Positions 44,886 to 58,144 of a stretch of 64,000 nt of DNA are shown here, piece after piece. The stretch lies in assembly GCF_964204645.1 (NCBI RefSeq), contig NC_134033.1:15998155-16062154 (forward strand). The letters run 5' to 3'. Each line of letters starts with the position of its first letter. Within the stretch, counting starts at the first letter, position 1. This stretch comes from Tubulanus polymorphus. Its lineage: Eukaryota > Nemertea > Palaeonemertea > Tubulaniformes > Tubulanidae. A program made the translations under genes and the position numbers. The notes under the pieces are model-generated. The model made no database searches and was not told where the DNA came from. It saw only the letters and a list, made by a program, of their open reading frames with translations.

Positions 44886-45141
44886 ACACTGTGTAACTGG
44901 AGGAGATTACGGATATCATTTCAACTTGAACAAGGTCAAGTCGGCACAAACCCAAACAACAAAATCATTTTCACATTTCCAGAACTCGTTTCAGTATTTA
45001 CACAACGTTATTTATCTTATACACAGAAATCATATATACAGAAAATGACTACAATTCTGAGGTTATTTCAAGCACGACAAACCTTAAACTAGGTCACAAC
45101 CGAACATGCACATGTCAGAGATTCGCACATGTACATGTTAT

Positions 45142-48100
45142 CTAATCGGAATCTGAATTCTTTGGTTCGGTTTCGGGTTGTTCGACAAACGCGACTAAAG
45201 CCTGATCTTTATTCACTGTATCCCCGACATTATACAAAACTTTATCAATCACTCCGGAGTGAGGCGCTCGAATCACATACTGAAAATAATCAGAATATAT
45301 CATCAATATAACTGGGATCTACTGAGTTCGTGCTTAACATTGCAAACAAACTTATTGTGAGGGCTTTAAATGTGGAACTGGGTCCTGAACTGTGGAACTT
45401 GGCCCTGAACTGTGGAACTGGATTTTGAACTATGGACTGTATCCAGAACTGTGGAACTAGATCCTCAAAGCCAGAATTAAAAGATTCTGAATGATTCGTT
45501 GATATGTTGAATTTACCTCCATTTTCATAGCGATCATCACTAGAAGAGGGTCACCCTGTTCTACCGTATCACCGGGTTTTACAGACACTTTCTCAATAAC
45601 TCCGGGCATCGGAGCTACCGCAGCGCCAGCGCCACCTGTCTGACTATCGCTCAACATGAACTTCGGAGTCGGTAACTCAAATTTGTGAGATCCTTCCTAC
45701 AAAAAGTTTAAAAAAAACTTAACAATAACATGCATCAAGTTTACAAGGATCTTGTATGATCGATATCGAATACTCACAGCTGTAAACAGATGTATCGTAT
45801 TGTCCAAAATAACGACGTTCGATTTCGTAATTCTGCCGTCTATATGAGTAGTTAACACCGATCTATTCTGATCGGCGACCAGGTTACCGGTAACGGCGTG
45901 CGAGGAGGTATTGTCACCTATAGTGATAGCGTAAGCCTGACCGGCGACAAAATTAACCGTTACAGGAATATCTGAAACAGAAATACGCGAATAAATTGAA
46001 ATATATCGATCGGGAGGGAGTGGCAAAACTACAATAAGTTCAGGGTGGCCGCTTTTATTTTACTTTTCCCTTACTATTTCCTGACTTGATTTGCTAAGAA
46101 TTCAACCAATTAACGCAAGTCAAATACGTAAGACATATAGTCGGAAACTGTTTGATCATATCGATAAATTCCCTGACTTTTCTCTGATTTCCAGGTAAGT
46201 GGCGCCACCCTGTGAGTTCTACAACAGTTGGCAGGTTAGATTTGATTAAACACAACCTGTGTGATAGTTACCTTTATTCTGCGATTTGAGATTGAATTTT
46301 GTCATCATCGAATCGTTGACCCGGATGGCGACGCCGGCAGAAAACGGCGAAAACGGATCTGAATAATTAGATAATTTCATGTATAGAACGTATTCGATCA
46401 AAGTCTGAAAGATCTTTCGAAATTCTTTGGATGTAACAGATTAATGTTTGATATTTTCACAGTCCTGATTCACGCTGTTGTACCTGCTGTCAGTGATTTA
46501 CGCTGTAACGTACCTGCTGTCAGTGATTTATGATATAATGTACCTGCTGTCAGTGATTTACGCTGTACGTACCTGCTGTCAGTGATTTACGCTGTAACGT
46601 ATGTGTCTGATCATGCAGCAGATGCGCGAGTACGGCCTGACATACGTGGTCGTCGGTGCACGTAACCGTCGGGAACAGCGACTGCTGGTGTTGAGGTATG
46701 AAATCCGTATGAACGTTACCGGCCTCGAATTCACCGTGCGAACTCAAATCTTGTAGAAACCGAATGTTCGTATTCAAACCAACGACCTGTGAATACAAAC
46801 TCAGGCAATTCAATGAGGTCATAGGGGGATTAATGGTGATCATCCATCTTTATATGACACAACTTGATGACGTCATAGGGGGAGCCATCTTTACTGCAAC
46901 TGAAAATTCAATGACGTCATCTAGGGGGATTTGTGGAGATGAGCATCTTTACGCGACGGACAATTTGATGGTGTCATAGGGGGATTTATGGAGGTAGCCA
47001 TGTTTACTGTAATTGACAATTCAATGATGTCATGGGATATTAATGGAGGCAGCCATTGGGAAGAGAGGTATATGGGTAAACAGGATATCTAATGATGTCA
47101 TAATGGGGTTATTCATAGGCAGCTATCTTTTTTGAAAGGGTCAATGGATTTTATCACGATGCATCTGGTGATGTCAATGGCAGCGGTAAAAGATGATGTC
47201 ATAAGGGTAAGGATGGAGAATTACCTGATAATCAGAGAGCGATGTTTTCAGTCGTCTCAGGGCAGACGGACGATCTTTCGCCCAAACGACCAATTTAGCG
47301 ATCATCGGATCGTAATGTACGGAAACGTCGTCTCCTTGACGAACTCCGGTCTCGACGCGTGTGTTCTCGTCCGGAGTCGGAGTCGACAGGTGTAATAGAG
47401 GTCCCGCTCCGGGCATGAAATCATTATCCGGATCCTCGGCGTAGATACGAGCTTCGAACGAATGACCGTTTAATCTTAAATCTTCCTGCGATTTCGGTAA
47501 TTTCTCACCGGCCGCGACCTACAAATACACGACGACAAAGTTTGGAAAAGCTTTTTAATCCAGCTAACTTTGGTAGTTCCCACTTTTAAATGAATTCGAA
47601 ATTCGTGAATTTTTCCTAAGTATTTTACGGGTATTTGGTGATTTGGAAATGGAAATAAACAGATACATCGTACACAACAGGGACTGCAGGATGAACGTGA
47701 TTTTCAAGAAAATGTTCTGAATAAAATTAGCCAAAGGGTCAGCAATCGACACACGAGAACTAGGCTACATGATGTGTAAAATGAATTTCGCGAATATTTT
47801 CTGGATGAGAGGAAAATCGATCGAATTCCCAAATACAGTAAAATCCTCTCAGGTCATTAGGATCAATGACAAATATGACGTCATAACGAATTTGAGGGAA
47901 TTCGAGGGGATTCACAACTCAAGTTAGCTGAAGGGGTGTATTGGTCTGTGAAACCGATGACGGATGATCCACTTACCCTGAGCTGCCACTCGACGAGATC
48001 GACCCCCGTTATCATTTCCGTAACGGGATGTTCCACTTGTAAACGCGTATTCATCTCCATGAAATAAAAGTTCTGCTGTTTATCCATGATGAACTCGACG

Positions 48101-51100
48101 GTACCGGCGCCGACGTAGTTAACGGCTCGCGCCGCTCGTACTGCCGCCTCGCCGAGAGACCGACGTACCTCAGCTGAGATCCCCGGCTGAAAATACGTTT
48201 CAACGGCGAAAATTAAAACACTTTCAGTTCGTCTACAATGTGGTGTGGTGTATATATCAGTGATGACTTTGCTAGTACACCGCATTGCAGTGTATCGATG
48301 TTATTATAAAAATTAGCTGAAAATACGTCAACGTCGAAATTAAACCCTTTGAGTTTCAGTACGTCTACACCGTGGTGCGGTGTATAATTCAGTGCTGCAC
48401 TTTGCTGCTATTACACCACATTGTGGTGTATCGATGTTATCAGTAATTAGTTTTTATATCTATTGAAAGATGGCAGCACCTGTCAAACATAGTGGAATAT
48501 TAGTGATACTAATACTCATCATACTAATGATACACCGCACTGCGGTGTAGACACACTAAAATGGCATGTACATTATTCAGCACACTGGGGTGGAATTTTC
48601 AAAATTTTCAAATTATCTCCAGCACGTAATTAGTCAGCGCTGAAAGGGTTTTAAACAAACAACCCGATAAACTCTCGAATAAGGCGTAATAATAAAATTC
48701 CACAATTCTTCGCACACTTACAGCCGGCGCTTCTTCGATGATTTTTTGATGTCGTCTCTGAACGCTACAGTCTCGTTCGTACAGATAAACGTAATTACCG
48801 TGTTGATCGCCGAATACCTGCACCTCGACGTGTCTGCAAAAAACATTTCACTTCGATTTATAATTCATCAAGCTACACTTTTTGCCAGTCTACTCATATT
48901 TTTCTAAATCTATTCGAATAATTAAGTAGTAATCAAGCTAGTAATTATATAATAAGCTTGGAATTTACAACTTGTAGTATCAACTCGTATTGCATGTTAA
49001 TATCTGTAGTTTTATTCATTTGATTCACATGTACTGAGAGAGTAATGAGGGTACCTGACGAAGGGGACATCATGGAGGGAGATGATCTCACCTGATGAGA
49101 GGGATATGACCTCACCTGATAAGGGGATATAACCTCACCTGATGAGGGAGATATGACCTCACCTGATGAGGGAATCTGACCTCACCTGATGAGGGAATAT
49201 GACCTCACCTGATAAGGGGATATAACCTCACCTGATGAGGGAGATATGACCTCACCTGATGAGGGAATCTGACCTCACCTGATGAGGGAATATGACCTCA
49301 CCTGATAAGGGGATATAACCTCACCTGATGAGGGAGATATGACCTCACCTGATGAGGGAGATATGACCTCACCTGATGAGGGAAAACCCGTATTACACCC
49401 ATTATTGCTATTGTGGATTTAAGATATTCGTATTTTTTACCTGGGAGTCTCGACAAATTTCTCAATGAGCATCACATCATCTCCGAACGATTTGATCGCT
49501 TCTCTTCGTGCCGATTCTAATTGACTCGAGAATTCATCGGCGTTCATAGCTATACGCATACCCTAATAAAATAGAAAACAAAATACCCCTATGACATCAT
49601 CAGCATTCATAATACGCATTCCCTAATGAGATAAAACAACATCAAAGATGTCTGCCTCGACGAGGGTGGATGTTGGGGGTTGTCTTGCGGGTCTGAACCT
49701 ACGTTAAAACCTGAAAGTCTGATACTGCATTCGAAATATTTCTTCAAAAAATATCTAAAACCAACGGCGTAATCACGCGGAACCCCGATAGAAACCTTTG
49801 ATTTGACTGCTTTCGTTTCTTCAGGACCCCGACCATCCAATTTCCCAACTCCATAAATCAGTAATCATTTCGGTTAAAATTGCAGTTAAACTGCGGTTAA
49901 TATTTGAATACAGACGGACGGGACGTACCTTTCCGCCACCGCCGCGAACAGCTTTTATCATCACCGGGAACCCGATCTGTCCGGCGACCTCGGCTAGTTT
50001 TGAGTCCGTCTGCTCGTCGCCGTGGTAACCCTCAATAATCGGTACTCCGGCCGCCGACATGATGTGTTTTGATGTGCTAAAATAGATGTTTTTCATATAA
50101 CAACAAACTAATAATACATTTTACAGCCAAAAATTCTGAAATCATAATATTTTTCTTCAAATCTTTCTGGGCCAAGTCTAATAGTGGTCTTAAACCTTAT
50201 AAGTGGTCTTAACGTTGTTAGATATAGAACTAAGATCTACAAAACTCAGGGGCTGGTTGCATAATTGTGGCTTCAGTCCAAAAGTAGTCTTAAAATCTTA
50301 AGACTGGTCTTAAGTTGTTACATTGGCTACAGAACTAAGTTGGTCTTAGACTGGTCTTAAGTCAAAGCATTTCCTGCCCCTGAAGTATTTCATCTTTACC
50401 TTTTGATGCCCATGTCTCTGATAGCTGATGCCGGCGGACCGACGAATATAATTCCGTTCTTGGAGCAGAGTTCGGCGAATTCGGTATTCTCAGAGAGGAA
50501 CCCGTAACCGGGGTGGATCGCGTGCGTGTTCGTGGATTGCGCTACATCTAGAATACGAGATTGATTGAGGTAACTGTGTTGAGACGCGGCCGGTCCGATG
50601 TGGAACGCTTCGTCTGCCTAAAAATAGAAATAGTAATCAGAACTCAGAAGTCAGAGCGGGACTAAGTCGAATTCCCAGATTTCTCTCTGATCTGATGAAC
50701 CCTGCTAGATTAACAATGAGATATTTTTTATTTTTGGAAAGATTTCAGGTTTTGAAATAGGCGGCTACTATCCTAGCTGTTGTTAGGGGTTACCTATTCA
50801 TCATCATGATCCAGTTCTACAGTTGTGAGTTAGAGTTAACGCTGAGTTAAAATTATTTCGTTTTCAATGAGTCAAATCTTAACTCACAACTGTCAAGGCT
50901 CCTACAATTCCTGGTATCCAGAATTCAAGGACTTTTCAAGGACTTTTTAAGGAGTAATTTTCAAAATTCAAGGAGGTTTTCGCGGTCATATTTAAGGAAA
51001 TTCACAAACAAAATCCATGTTTTTCTCAAATTTTGATCAGTTGTTGTGTGTGCCGTTTTGGTTTTACATGTTTAAATGTTTTAAATCTCAAAGTGAAACA

Positions 51101-52472
51101 ACTTTCACTCACAAGTCACACAATGAAGAATAATAGAATACACTGTCTTCTGAAAAGGACCTTTTGGAAATTTTTAATAGGACTTTCCCAGAATTTAAGG
51201 AGTTTCAAGGAGTTTATGGATATTTCTCAAAATTAAAGGATTTTCAAGGACCTTGAAAAATATATTCAAAAATCAAGGAGTTTTCAAGGATTCAAGGAGT
51301 TGTGGAACTCGGTCGCGGAATTCAGACTTGTTTTGATTTATGAGAAAGAGAGAATATTTACTAGCGCTACGTGCATCGATGCTTTATCCGGATCACTGTA
51401 AACGGCCACCGTTCGGATTCCGAGTTTCTTCGCCGATTTGATCACGCGACACGCGATTTCGCCGCGATTCGCGATCAAAACTTTATCGATCGGTCGAATT
51501 TCATCTGCAAAAATAGAAAAATATAATAATACAACAGTAACACGGGGTCCCTATAGATCAGTCATTTATGAATAGGGAGTAAAAGGAGTTTCTTAGGAGG
51601 ATATTTCATATTACAAGGATGTGGCTGCATCATTTCCACTTACAGTAGACTCCTCCTAAATCGGTATTGTTTATCTCGGTAAACCAGTAATTCAGTGGTT
51701 TTGTAAGCTAATTCTTATTTTCACGCTACCTAAACTTGGTTTCTAATTCAGTAACCGCCTAATTGGGTAAGAAAATCCTGGTCTCAACTGTATTGATTCA
51801 GGGATAGTTTACTGTAGAACTTCAAACTACTAAACATAATTGTTAATTGCCTTTTTCTCAAAATCTAAGGAATTTCTAAGGAGTCAAGAAGCTGTGGGAG
51901 CCCTGTAATAAGTAGCTGGGATTTAATGATTGTCGATCCAAAAGATTTCGATTCTAAATCCTACTTACTGCTGATGTATCTCAATGAAGCTGCTGCAGTT
52001 TTGCAGCATTTCGTCAGCAAAAGCTGAGACCTGAAAATAGATGTTCAAATGTTTTGTTGACTAAAACCACGTTATAAAATTAAGAAAGTCAACCCTCATT
52101 TTCTATTTTCTGACAATCAATACACTTCATATAAGCCCATCATTTTAGAATTAATTTGATAAACATACTTTGGGTTTGAGAATGTTAAATGAATCAATTT
52201 ACATATTTTTTTTAATTAGAGGTATTGATAGTGTTCCGTTTATCTGATAGATGGCAGCACTGCGTGACAGAGTTTTCAGTATTTCAACGGCGGTTCTATC
52301 AGCTATTCGATAATTTCAACTCATTCGAATTAATTTACAGATGTGTCCGAACTTTGCTTGATGCCCGGGTGAAATATCAAGCCGATATGAATAGGTTAAG
52401 GTAGTTTAATCGGTAAAAATGTTCGAAAATTTACCTGAAAATTCGGTTTCGCACCGCCACAATCGTAGCCAT
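45142..52472 (-). CDS. MCCC1: Methylcrotonoyl-CoA carboxylase subunit alpha, 14 exons
   Basis: The biotin-containing subunit of the mitochondrial enzyme that carboxylates 3-methylcrotonyl-CoA in leucine breakdown. Exons (minus strand): 52435-52472, 51969-52030, 51362-51504, 50400-50617, 49929-50076, 49441-49562, 48722-48833, 47977-48186, 47225-47518, 46573-46786, 46272-46358, 45778-45971, 45517-45696, 45142-45279. The phases join to 719 aa (human 725). The first ~33 residues are Arg/Ser/Leu-rich, fitting mitochondrial import. Visible blocks: [23 protein letters not shown], the ATP-grasp glycine loop [25 protein letters not shown], and the biotin site MIAMKME with the biotinyl lysine at about residue 672. 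MIAMKME in place of the EAMKM of PCCA favours MCCC1. It is divergent from, and about 300 bp from, DZIP1. Confidence 0.95.
46481..46600. repeat. 30-bp tandem repeat that copies an MCCC1 splice donor
   Basis: Four tandem units of tacctgctgtcagtgattta plus cgctgtaacg-type sequence. The rightmost is the 3' end of MCCC1 exon 10 with its donor (exon end 46573). The other three repeat both the exon end and the donor, giving further potential exon ends at 46544, 46514 and 46484. Confidence 0.9.
46800..47220. repeat. Degenerate repeat with gatgtcata blocks in MCCC1 intron 9
   Basis: Roughly seven diverged units of about 55-60 bp containing (ga)tga(t/c)gtcata, gggggattta and ggaggcagccatctt. The same unit appears in tandem at about 54930-55250 and singly at about 62500-62540 in DZIP1 introns. 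Confidence 0.75.
48343..48650. mobile_element. Inverted copy of the aaccctttcagtgct MITE family
   Basis: The right end agcgctgaaagggtt and left end aaccctttgagtttcagt are inverted repeats. It carries the internal tacaccgcactgcggtgta palindrome and tgaaagatggcagcacctgt as in 10855-11306, but in reverse orientation. A partial second piece lies at 48230-48300. It lies in MCCC1 intron 7. Confidence 0.8.
49060..49385. repeat. 24-bp tandem repeat in MCCC1 intron 6
   Basis: About 13 copies of acctcacctgatgagggaga with ta(t/a)ga or ggatata variants; a three-unit higher-order pattern is repeated. It ends about 55 bp from exon 6's donor. Confidence 0.93.
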
Positions 52473-52777
52473 ATTTCTCGGAGTACTAATTGACGGAATC
52501 AGCCCGAAGCCGAAATCCAATAGACACGGACTGCGGCAAGCGAGTGTTGATTGCCGACTGCGGCAAGCGAGTATTGGAAACGGCTTCAAAATGGCGGCGA
52601 ATTCCTTTCTATCGTGAATTAGAGCGAGTAAAAACCGGAATTTACGCGAATATCTCGAGAATTCGGGTCCATTTTCGACGGGATACTGATTCAACGATTA
52701 GGGTCTAACAGTTTGGGACGCTGGAATAATTTATAGATAGCAGCGATTACTGATAATTACTGGGAATCACGGTGAAA
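52473..52777. promoter_or_regulatory. Shared bidirectional promoter of MCCC1 and DZIP1
   Basis: The two start codons face away from each other with 305 bp between them and no TATA box in sight. It is relatively CpG-rich near 52490-52700 and contains a direct repeat of gactgcggcaagcgagt (near 52531 and 52557). Divergent housekeeping genes this close commonly share one CpG-type promoter. Confidence 0.6.
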
Positions 52778-55700
52778 ATGGTGAGTTTTTTCCAACAAAC
52801 AAACATAAATTCAATTTATTGAGTCGAAAAATGCGATTATGGCCTGTAATGTTAACCACCACTGCTGGTTAATCTTGTGTCATTTAACCCCAGACCAAAT
52901 CCAGTCGATCTCTGTGCTAACTGTGGCATTGATTTGTTAAGCCTAAGTCTAAAATAAAAGAAACTCAGTCATTATTAATATTGAGTCAAGTCCATCCCCC
53001 TAAAAAAAAAGAAGTCAAACTCCTTGCATACTGTTAAGCACTGTCCCCCTTGTTTAGTCATTGACATTGGTGTCACCTTTCTCCGTAATCTGCCTTTCAA
53101 TCAACTGACCCCTCTGCCCCTCTGCTCTTGTGGTTCTGTTGAATCAAAATGTGAATCAGATTCCACAGTGTCCTGAGTCCTGACTCAAATCACAGCCCAA
53201 AACATGGTTGTTCTCCGCGAACACTTTAGAGAAACTGCGCTTTGAACATCGTAACATGGACTAAGGCGCTAAAATTCTTTATTATTATCACTATTGTCTA
53301 TTATTTCAGCCTGGTTTTACTGGTTACCAATACGGTGACGGTTCTCCAAACAGCAGACTCAACAACATGCAGCAGTACGCGGCGTCGTATCCATCCTCAG
53401 CTGCCAGTGCTGGAATCAACATGATGGGCGCCGGTTACCAACAGAATAATAACGCGATGTTTCAACCCGATCGCAACGGGATCGGATTCGCTTTTAAAAA
53501 GAGGGTCGATCGCATTGACTGGAGAAAAATAGGTATGAAATACGGTTAGTCATCGAAGAAAGGTTTTTGATCGAACGTATTTCCGGTTCAGGAACAGAGC
53601 AATTTCGGATTACAAACTCTCAGAAAGTTTTTGCTGGAAAGTACTTCTTTTTCAGTCAAAAAGTCTTTCCTCTGGGGTTTAAAATTTCCGAAAAAGTCCT
53701 TCTTAGTACTTCTTTTTGTCCTGGCCTAACAACCCTGTCTCTACCTGCCTTATGCAGTGAAGCAGTGAAACATTGTTATGACAATTTATCGGTTTTTAAA
53801 AGACCTAGAATTTCATCCCCAATAATTTTGATAATTTCATACTGGATATAATGAATAAATTTTCTGGTCCGCTGAAGTCTGTTGTTCCACTCTATCAGAT
53901 CTACAGATGCTATTCCGGAATAGTTTGAGCGTGTTCTGGTCGAAACGAACGCGCCAGTCGAGAATCTCCAGAATCAGTCGAGTCCGGACCAATTGAAACC
54001 TGTCCAAGATTCTGGAGGAATAGATCTAAGATCTATATTTAAAAAGATTGTTTACGTGATGTTTGTTGTTTTCAGCTGCGATTGACGTCGACCGAATTTC
54101 CAGGGAACTCGATTTCAACACGTTACAAGAGAACATCATGAACTTAACTTTCTGTAACATCGAAAGTGAAGTGGTGAGTTCGCATGAATTAAAGAATTAA
54201 TTAATTCCCCATTCCTCCAATATCTCCATCCTCCCTCGGCAGGGATTCGAACTTGTTGACGTCGACGCTCGCCACGGTACGAAACCCTGCCACACTAGAC
54301 CGAGGATGTCATTATTAGCCAATCAGATATCCTGGTTCAGATGCCACCAGGTTCAAATCCCTGATGAGGGAGGATGAAATTTCTCCGACTATCAACCCTT
54401 AATCGATGATTTTCTATTTCCAGGACGTTCACACGATTGATCCAAACTTTTTAAAACTTTTCAAGATGGCTCAGTTGACGATCGAGTATTTATTGGTACA
54501 AACGACGTGTAATTTTTAAACGCCTGGTTTGGCAGTTGACAGTCCGTTGAATTTGAATTTTGAATATTTTTTTTTCTTCAAATTTCAGCATTCTCAAGAT
54601 TATTTGACCAATGCGTTGGCCGCGCAAGAGGGCAAATTTCAGAAGTTATTGCAGGTGAATTAAGCAGAATGTATTTTGAATTTTGTGAATTCTTCACGAA
54701 TGATTGATTTTTTGTTTCGCAGGAAAATGAAGAATTGACCAATCGGATGGCAGCTAGCAAACAGGAAGTGGTTGACGTGAAGAAAGAATGTCACAAACGT
54801 AAAAAACTGCTGGTCGCCCAACAGCAAATATTACAGGCCGGACCCGATACTTATAACAAGGTAAGAGACACCATCCAGAAACCTTGGCTGCCTATGACAT
54901 CTATCACTAAATGGTCTTCGAAACCTTAGATGATGTCATATGGGGATTTATGTAGGCGGCCATCTTTTCGAAAAGTGTTTATAGGGGTAATTTGATGATG
55001 TCATAAGTGGATTTATGGAGAGGCTGATCTGGAATTGTCTACAGGGGTAAATTAATCGATGATATCATTGGGGGATTTATATGGATGAAGCCATTTTTCG
55101 GAAGTGTCTATAAGGGTAATTTGATGTTGTCATAAGGGGATTTATAGACTGAGGCGGTCATCTCTTCTGGAAGTCTCTGTAGGGGTAGTTTGATAATGTC
55201 ATAGGGAGAGGAAGGCATCTCTTATCTATAATGATGATGTCATAAGGAGTATTTTGTGTTTTTTTCGCAGTGTCCGTTTTGTCAGAAAGCGTTCCTCAGT
55301 TCGAGCTTCCTGCAGAGTCATATCGTGCGTCGTCACGGCGAGTACGCGTCCGCGTTCAACGGACATGTGCCGCACCAGCAGCAACAGCAGGTACCGGTCG
55401 CTGCCTCGTTATCGCCGACCGGATCGACCAATCATAACGAGTTACTGGAGCGGGAATTACGAGAGATTAAAGAGCGGCTGATCGCGACAGAATCTCAACT
55501 TCAAAAAGAACGCAACACGCTACAGATATTATCGCAGAAAGTCAGTCTCAGTCGAATCCGTTTACGAGTTCAGCGTTTTTGCCAAACGCAACAATGATTT
55601 CTTATTTTTGTTTCTGGATTGATTTTTTTTTTGTCTAGGAAACGTCGAAAGAAGTTATCAAAGAAAAAGAAGTTCGTTCGGAAATCGAACAATGGAAGGA

Positions 55701-58084
55701 AACTCAATTGGAGGAGCGAAAGGTAATTATCGGATTGAGGTACCGGCGGTGTACACCAGATGGCGTGATGATACACTCAGTCAGGGGGGCCACTTACCTT
55801 GTAATCGGGGAAGAGTGTGAGCATTTTCATTGCTTTAAAAAGTCAGGTTATTTTGTAAAAAAAAAAAGCTAAAAATGAAGGAAAAGTGAGAGAAATTTAT
55901 TGAGATAGTTGCGTAAAATGAAACAGTTTCCGTCTATTTGACGGCAGACGGCGTTAATTGATTTGATTCTTAGCGGATTTAAGTCAGGGAAAGCGGCGCG
56001 CATGTCAGGGAAGAGTTGGGGGAAAAGCAAGTCAAATAAAAGTGGTGTCACCCTGTCAGTTATTCGTAGTCGAAATAAGTTCCGTTTTAATGAAAATTGA
56101 ACTGAACTCTTAAAAAATACTGGATATTTTGAATGAAAGCGTTTTTGTTTGAACGTTGGTCGAACGTTTTGTTACAGAACGAACTGGAAAACGTTCGCGA
56201 GATGTTCATGAAAGAATTGAAAGAGATGAACGCGAAGTACGAGATGTCGGAGCAGGCGCTGCTCGAGTTGCAACATCGCTACGGTCGCAAGTCAAACCTC
56301 GGCCAGCTACAGGACGACAACGATGGCAGTATCTCCACCCCGGGTAACGAACTGCTCGGCAGTCAGAAAGAGGAGATTTCGCTATTGAAACAACAGCTTA
56401 AAGAACAGGTCAGAAAACAGATGTTTATTTATTCCATATGGTTCGGGGGAAAATGAGGATTCTAACTGTTTTCTTGAAAATCAGTGAAATATCGGGATTT
56501 GAATTTTTGGTGTCTTGTTGTTCCTGCTGTTTATGAGTGAAACAAGGAATCTCTTGATAAATAGACCTCTCTCAAGATATATAATAATTTAATGAGGAAT
56601 TTGAATTTTTGGTGTCTTGTTGTTCTTGCTGGTGACGAGTGGCACAAGGAACCTCTTGATAAGAAACAGCCCTCGCTGAGGATATCTTATAATTTAATCA
56701 GGGAATTTTTGTTCATGATTCAGGGAAACATCAGGGAATTTTATATTCCCTGATTTCACACGGTCGTTGAAACGATTCTATGAATTGTTTCACGTTTGTT
56801 GTTGTAGATTGAGTACGTCGAGTCGTCCGTCCGTACGAGATTCGACGACCAGGAAAAACGCATGAAAACTAAAATGAAATCGATGGCTCGAGATCACGCT
56901 CAGGAATTAGCGCGGGTAAGATTATACGAGAAATGTCGTAAGGTTTGTGTGAAATAGTCGAATTCGATCTAATCGGCGCGGCGTCGTTTTCAGTTGAACT
57001 CCGCTCTCGAGCAAAGTTCGAATATGTTGAAAGAGGAGAAAATGAAACGTGGCGAAAAAACGGAGAAATACGAACAAGCAATCGAGGATCTGTTACAGGT
57101 AAGAGAATAAACCCCTCACCGCGGTTCCTCGCCGTTCAACCCTCGTCCCTCGTTCACTGATCATCGTTGATTTAAAAAACTGATTTCTGTAGCATTCCCG
57201 CGATCAGGAGAAATTACTACGAGATTTCGAGGCTGATGATAATTTAGTGGAGGAATTTGTAAGTTTCAGATATAGATTTAGCGAAACCGGTGGCTTCAAC
57301 GCTTCTACCTTATATACATACAGTGCTCTCTCTCTCTCTAGAATCATCTCTCCCTCAAACAGCTGTCCATCTTAGACAGCTCTATCTCAGACAGCTGTCT
57401 ATCTTAGTCAGCTCTATCTCAGACAGCTGTCTATCTTAGACCGCTCTCTCTTAGATAGCTGTCCATCTTAGACAGCTCTCTCCCTCAGACAGCTGTCTAT
57501 CTTAGACAGCTCTATCTCAGACAGCTCTATCTCAGACAGCTGTCTATCTAAGACAGCTCTATCTCAGACAGCTGTCTATCTTAGCTCTCCTTTAGATAGC
57601 TGTCCATCTTAGACAGCTGTCTCCCTCAGACAGCTGTCCATCTTAGACAGCTCTCTCCCATGGACAGCTCTCTATTTTAGACAGCTCTCTATTTCAGACA
57701 GCTGTCTTTCTTAGCTCTCTATTTTAGACAGCTCTCTATTTTAGACAGCTCTCTATTTTAGACAGCTCTCTATCCTAAGGCTCTTTTTTCAACGGCTGTG
57801 CTTCCAGTGTACCTACCTACTTATTTATCGCTAATAACAATTTTCCGTTTAGACACTGTTCCTATCATACTTAGTACATAGAATATATGATTAAACGCTC
57901 AATTGCAACTGTTCCAATCTATGTGAAACGGGCTAAGTTTGCTGGTTCGAAAAGATAATTTTTGTTTACCGTACTGGTATGTACAAACAAAGTACCTGGT
58001 AAATTGATGGGAAATTTCAAAATGGTGCATATGAGTGCGTTATGAACAGTTAGTCAAATTTCTAATCTCTATTAAATATGTATG

Positions 58085-58144
<60 letters not shown>

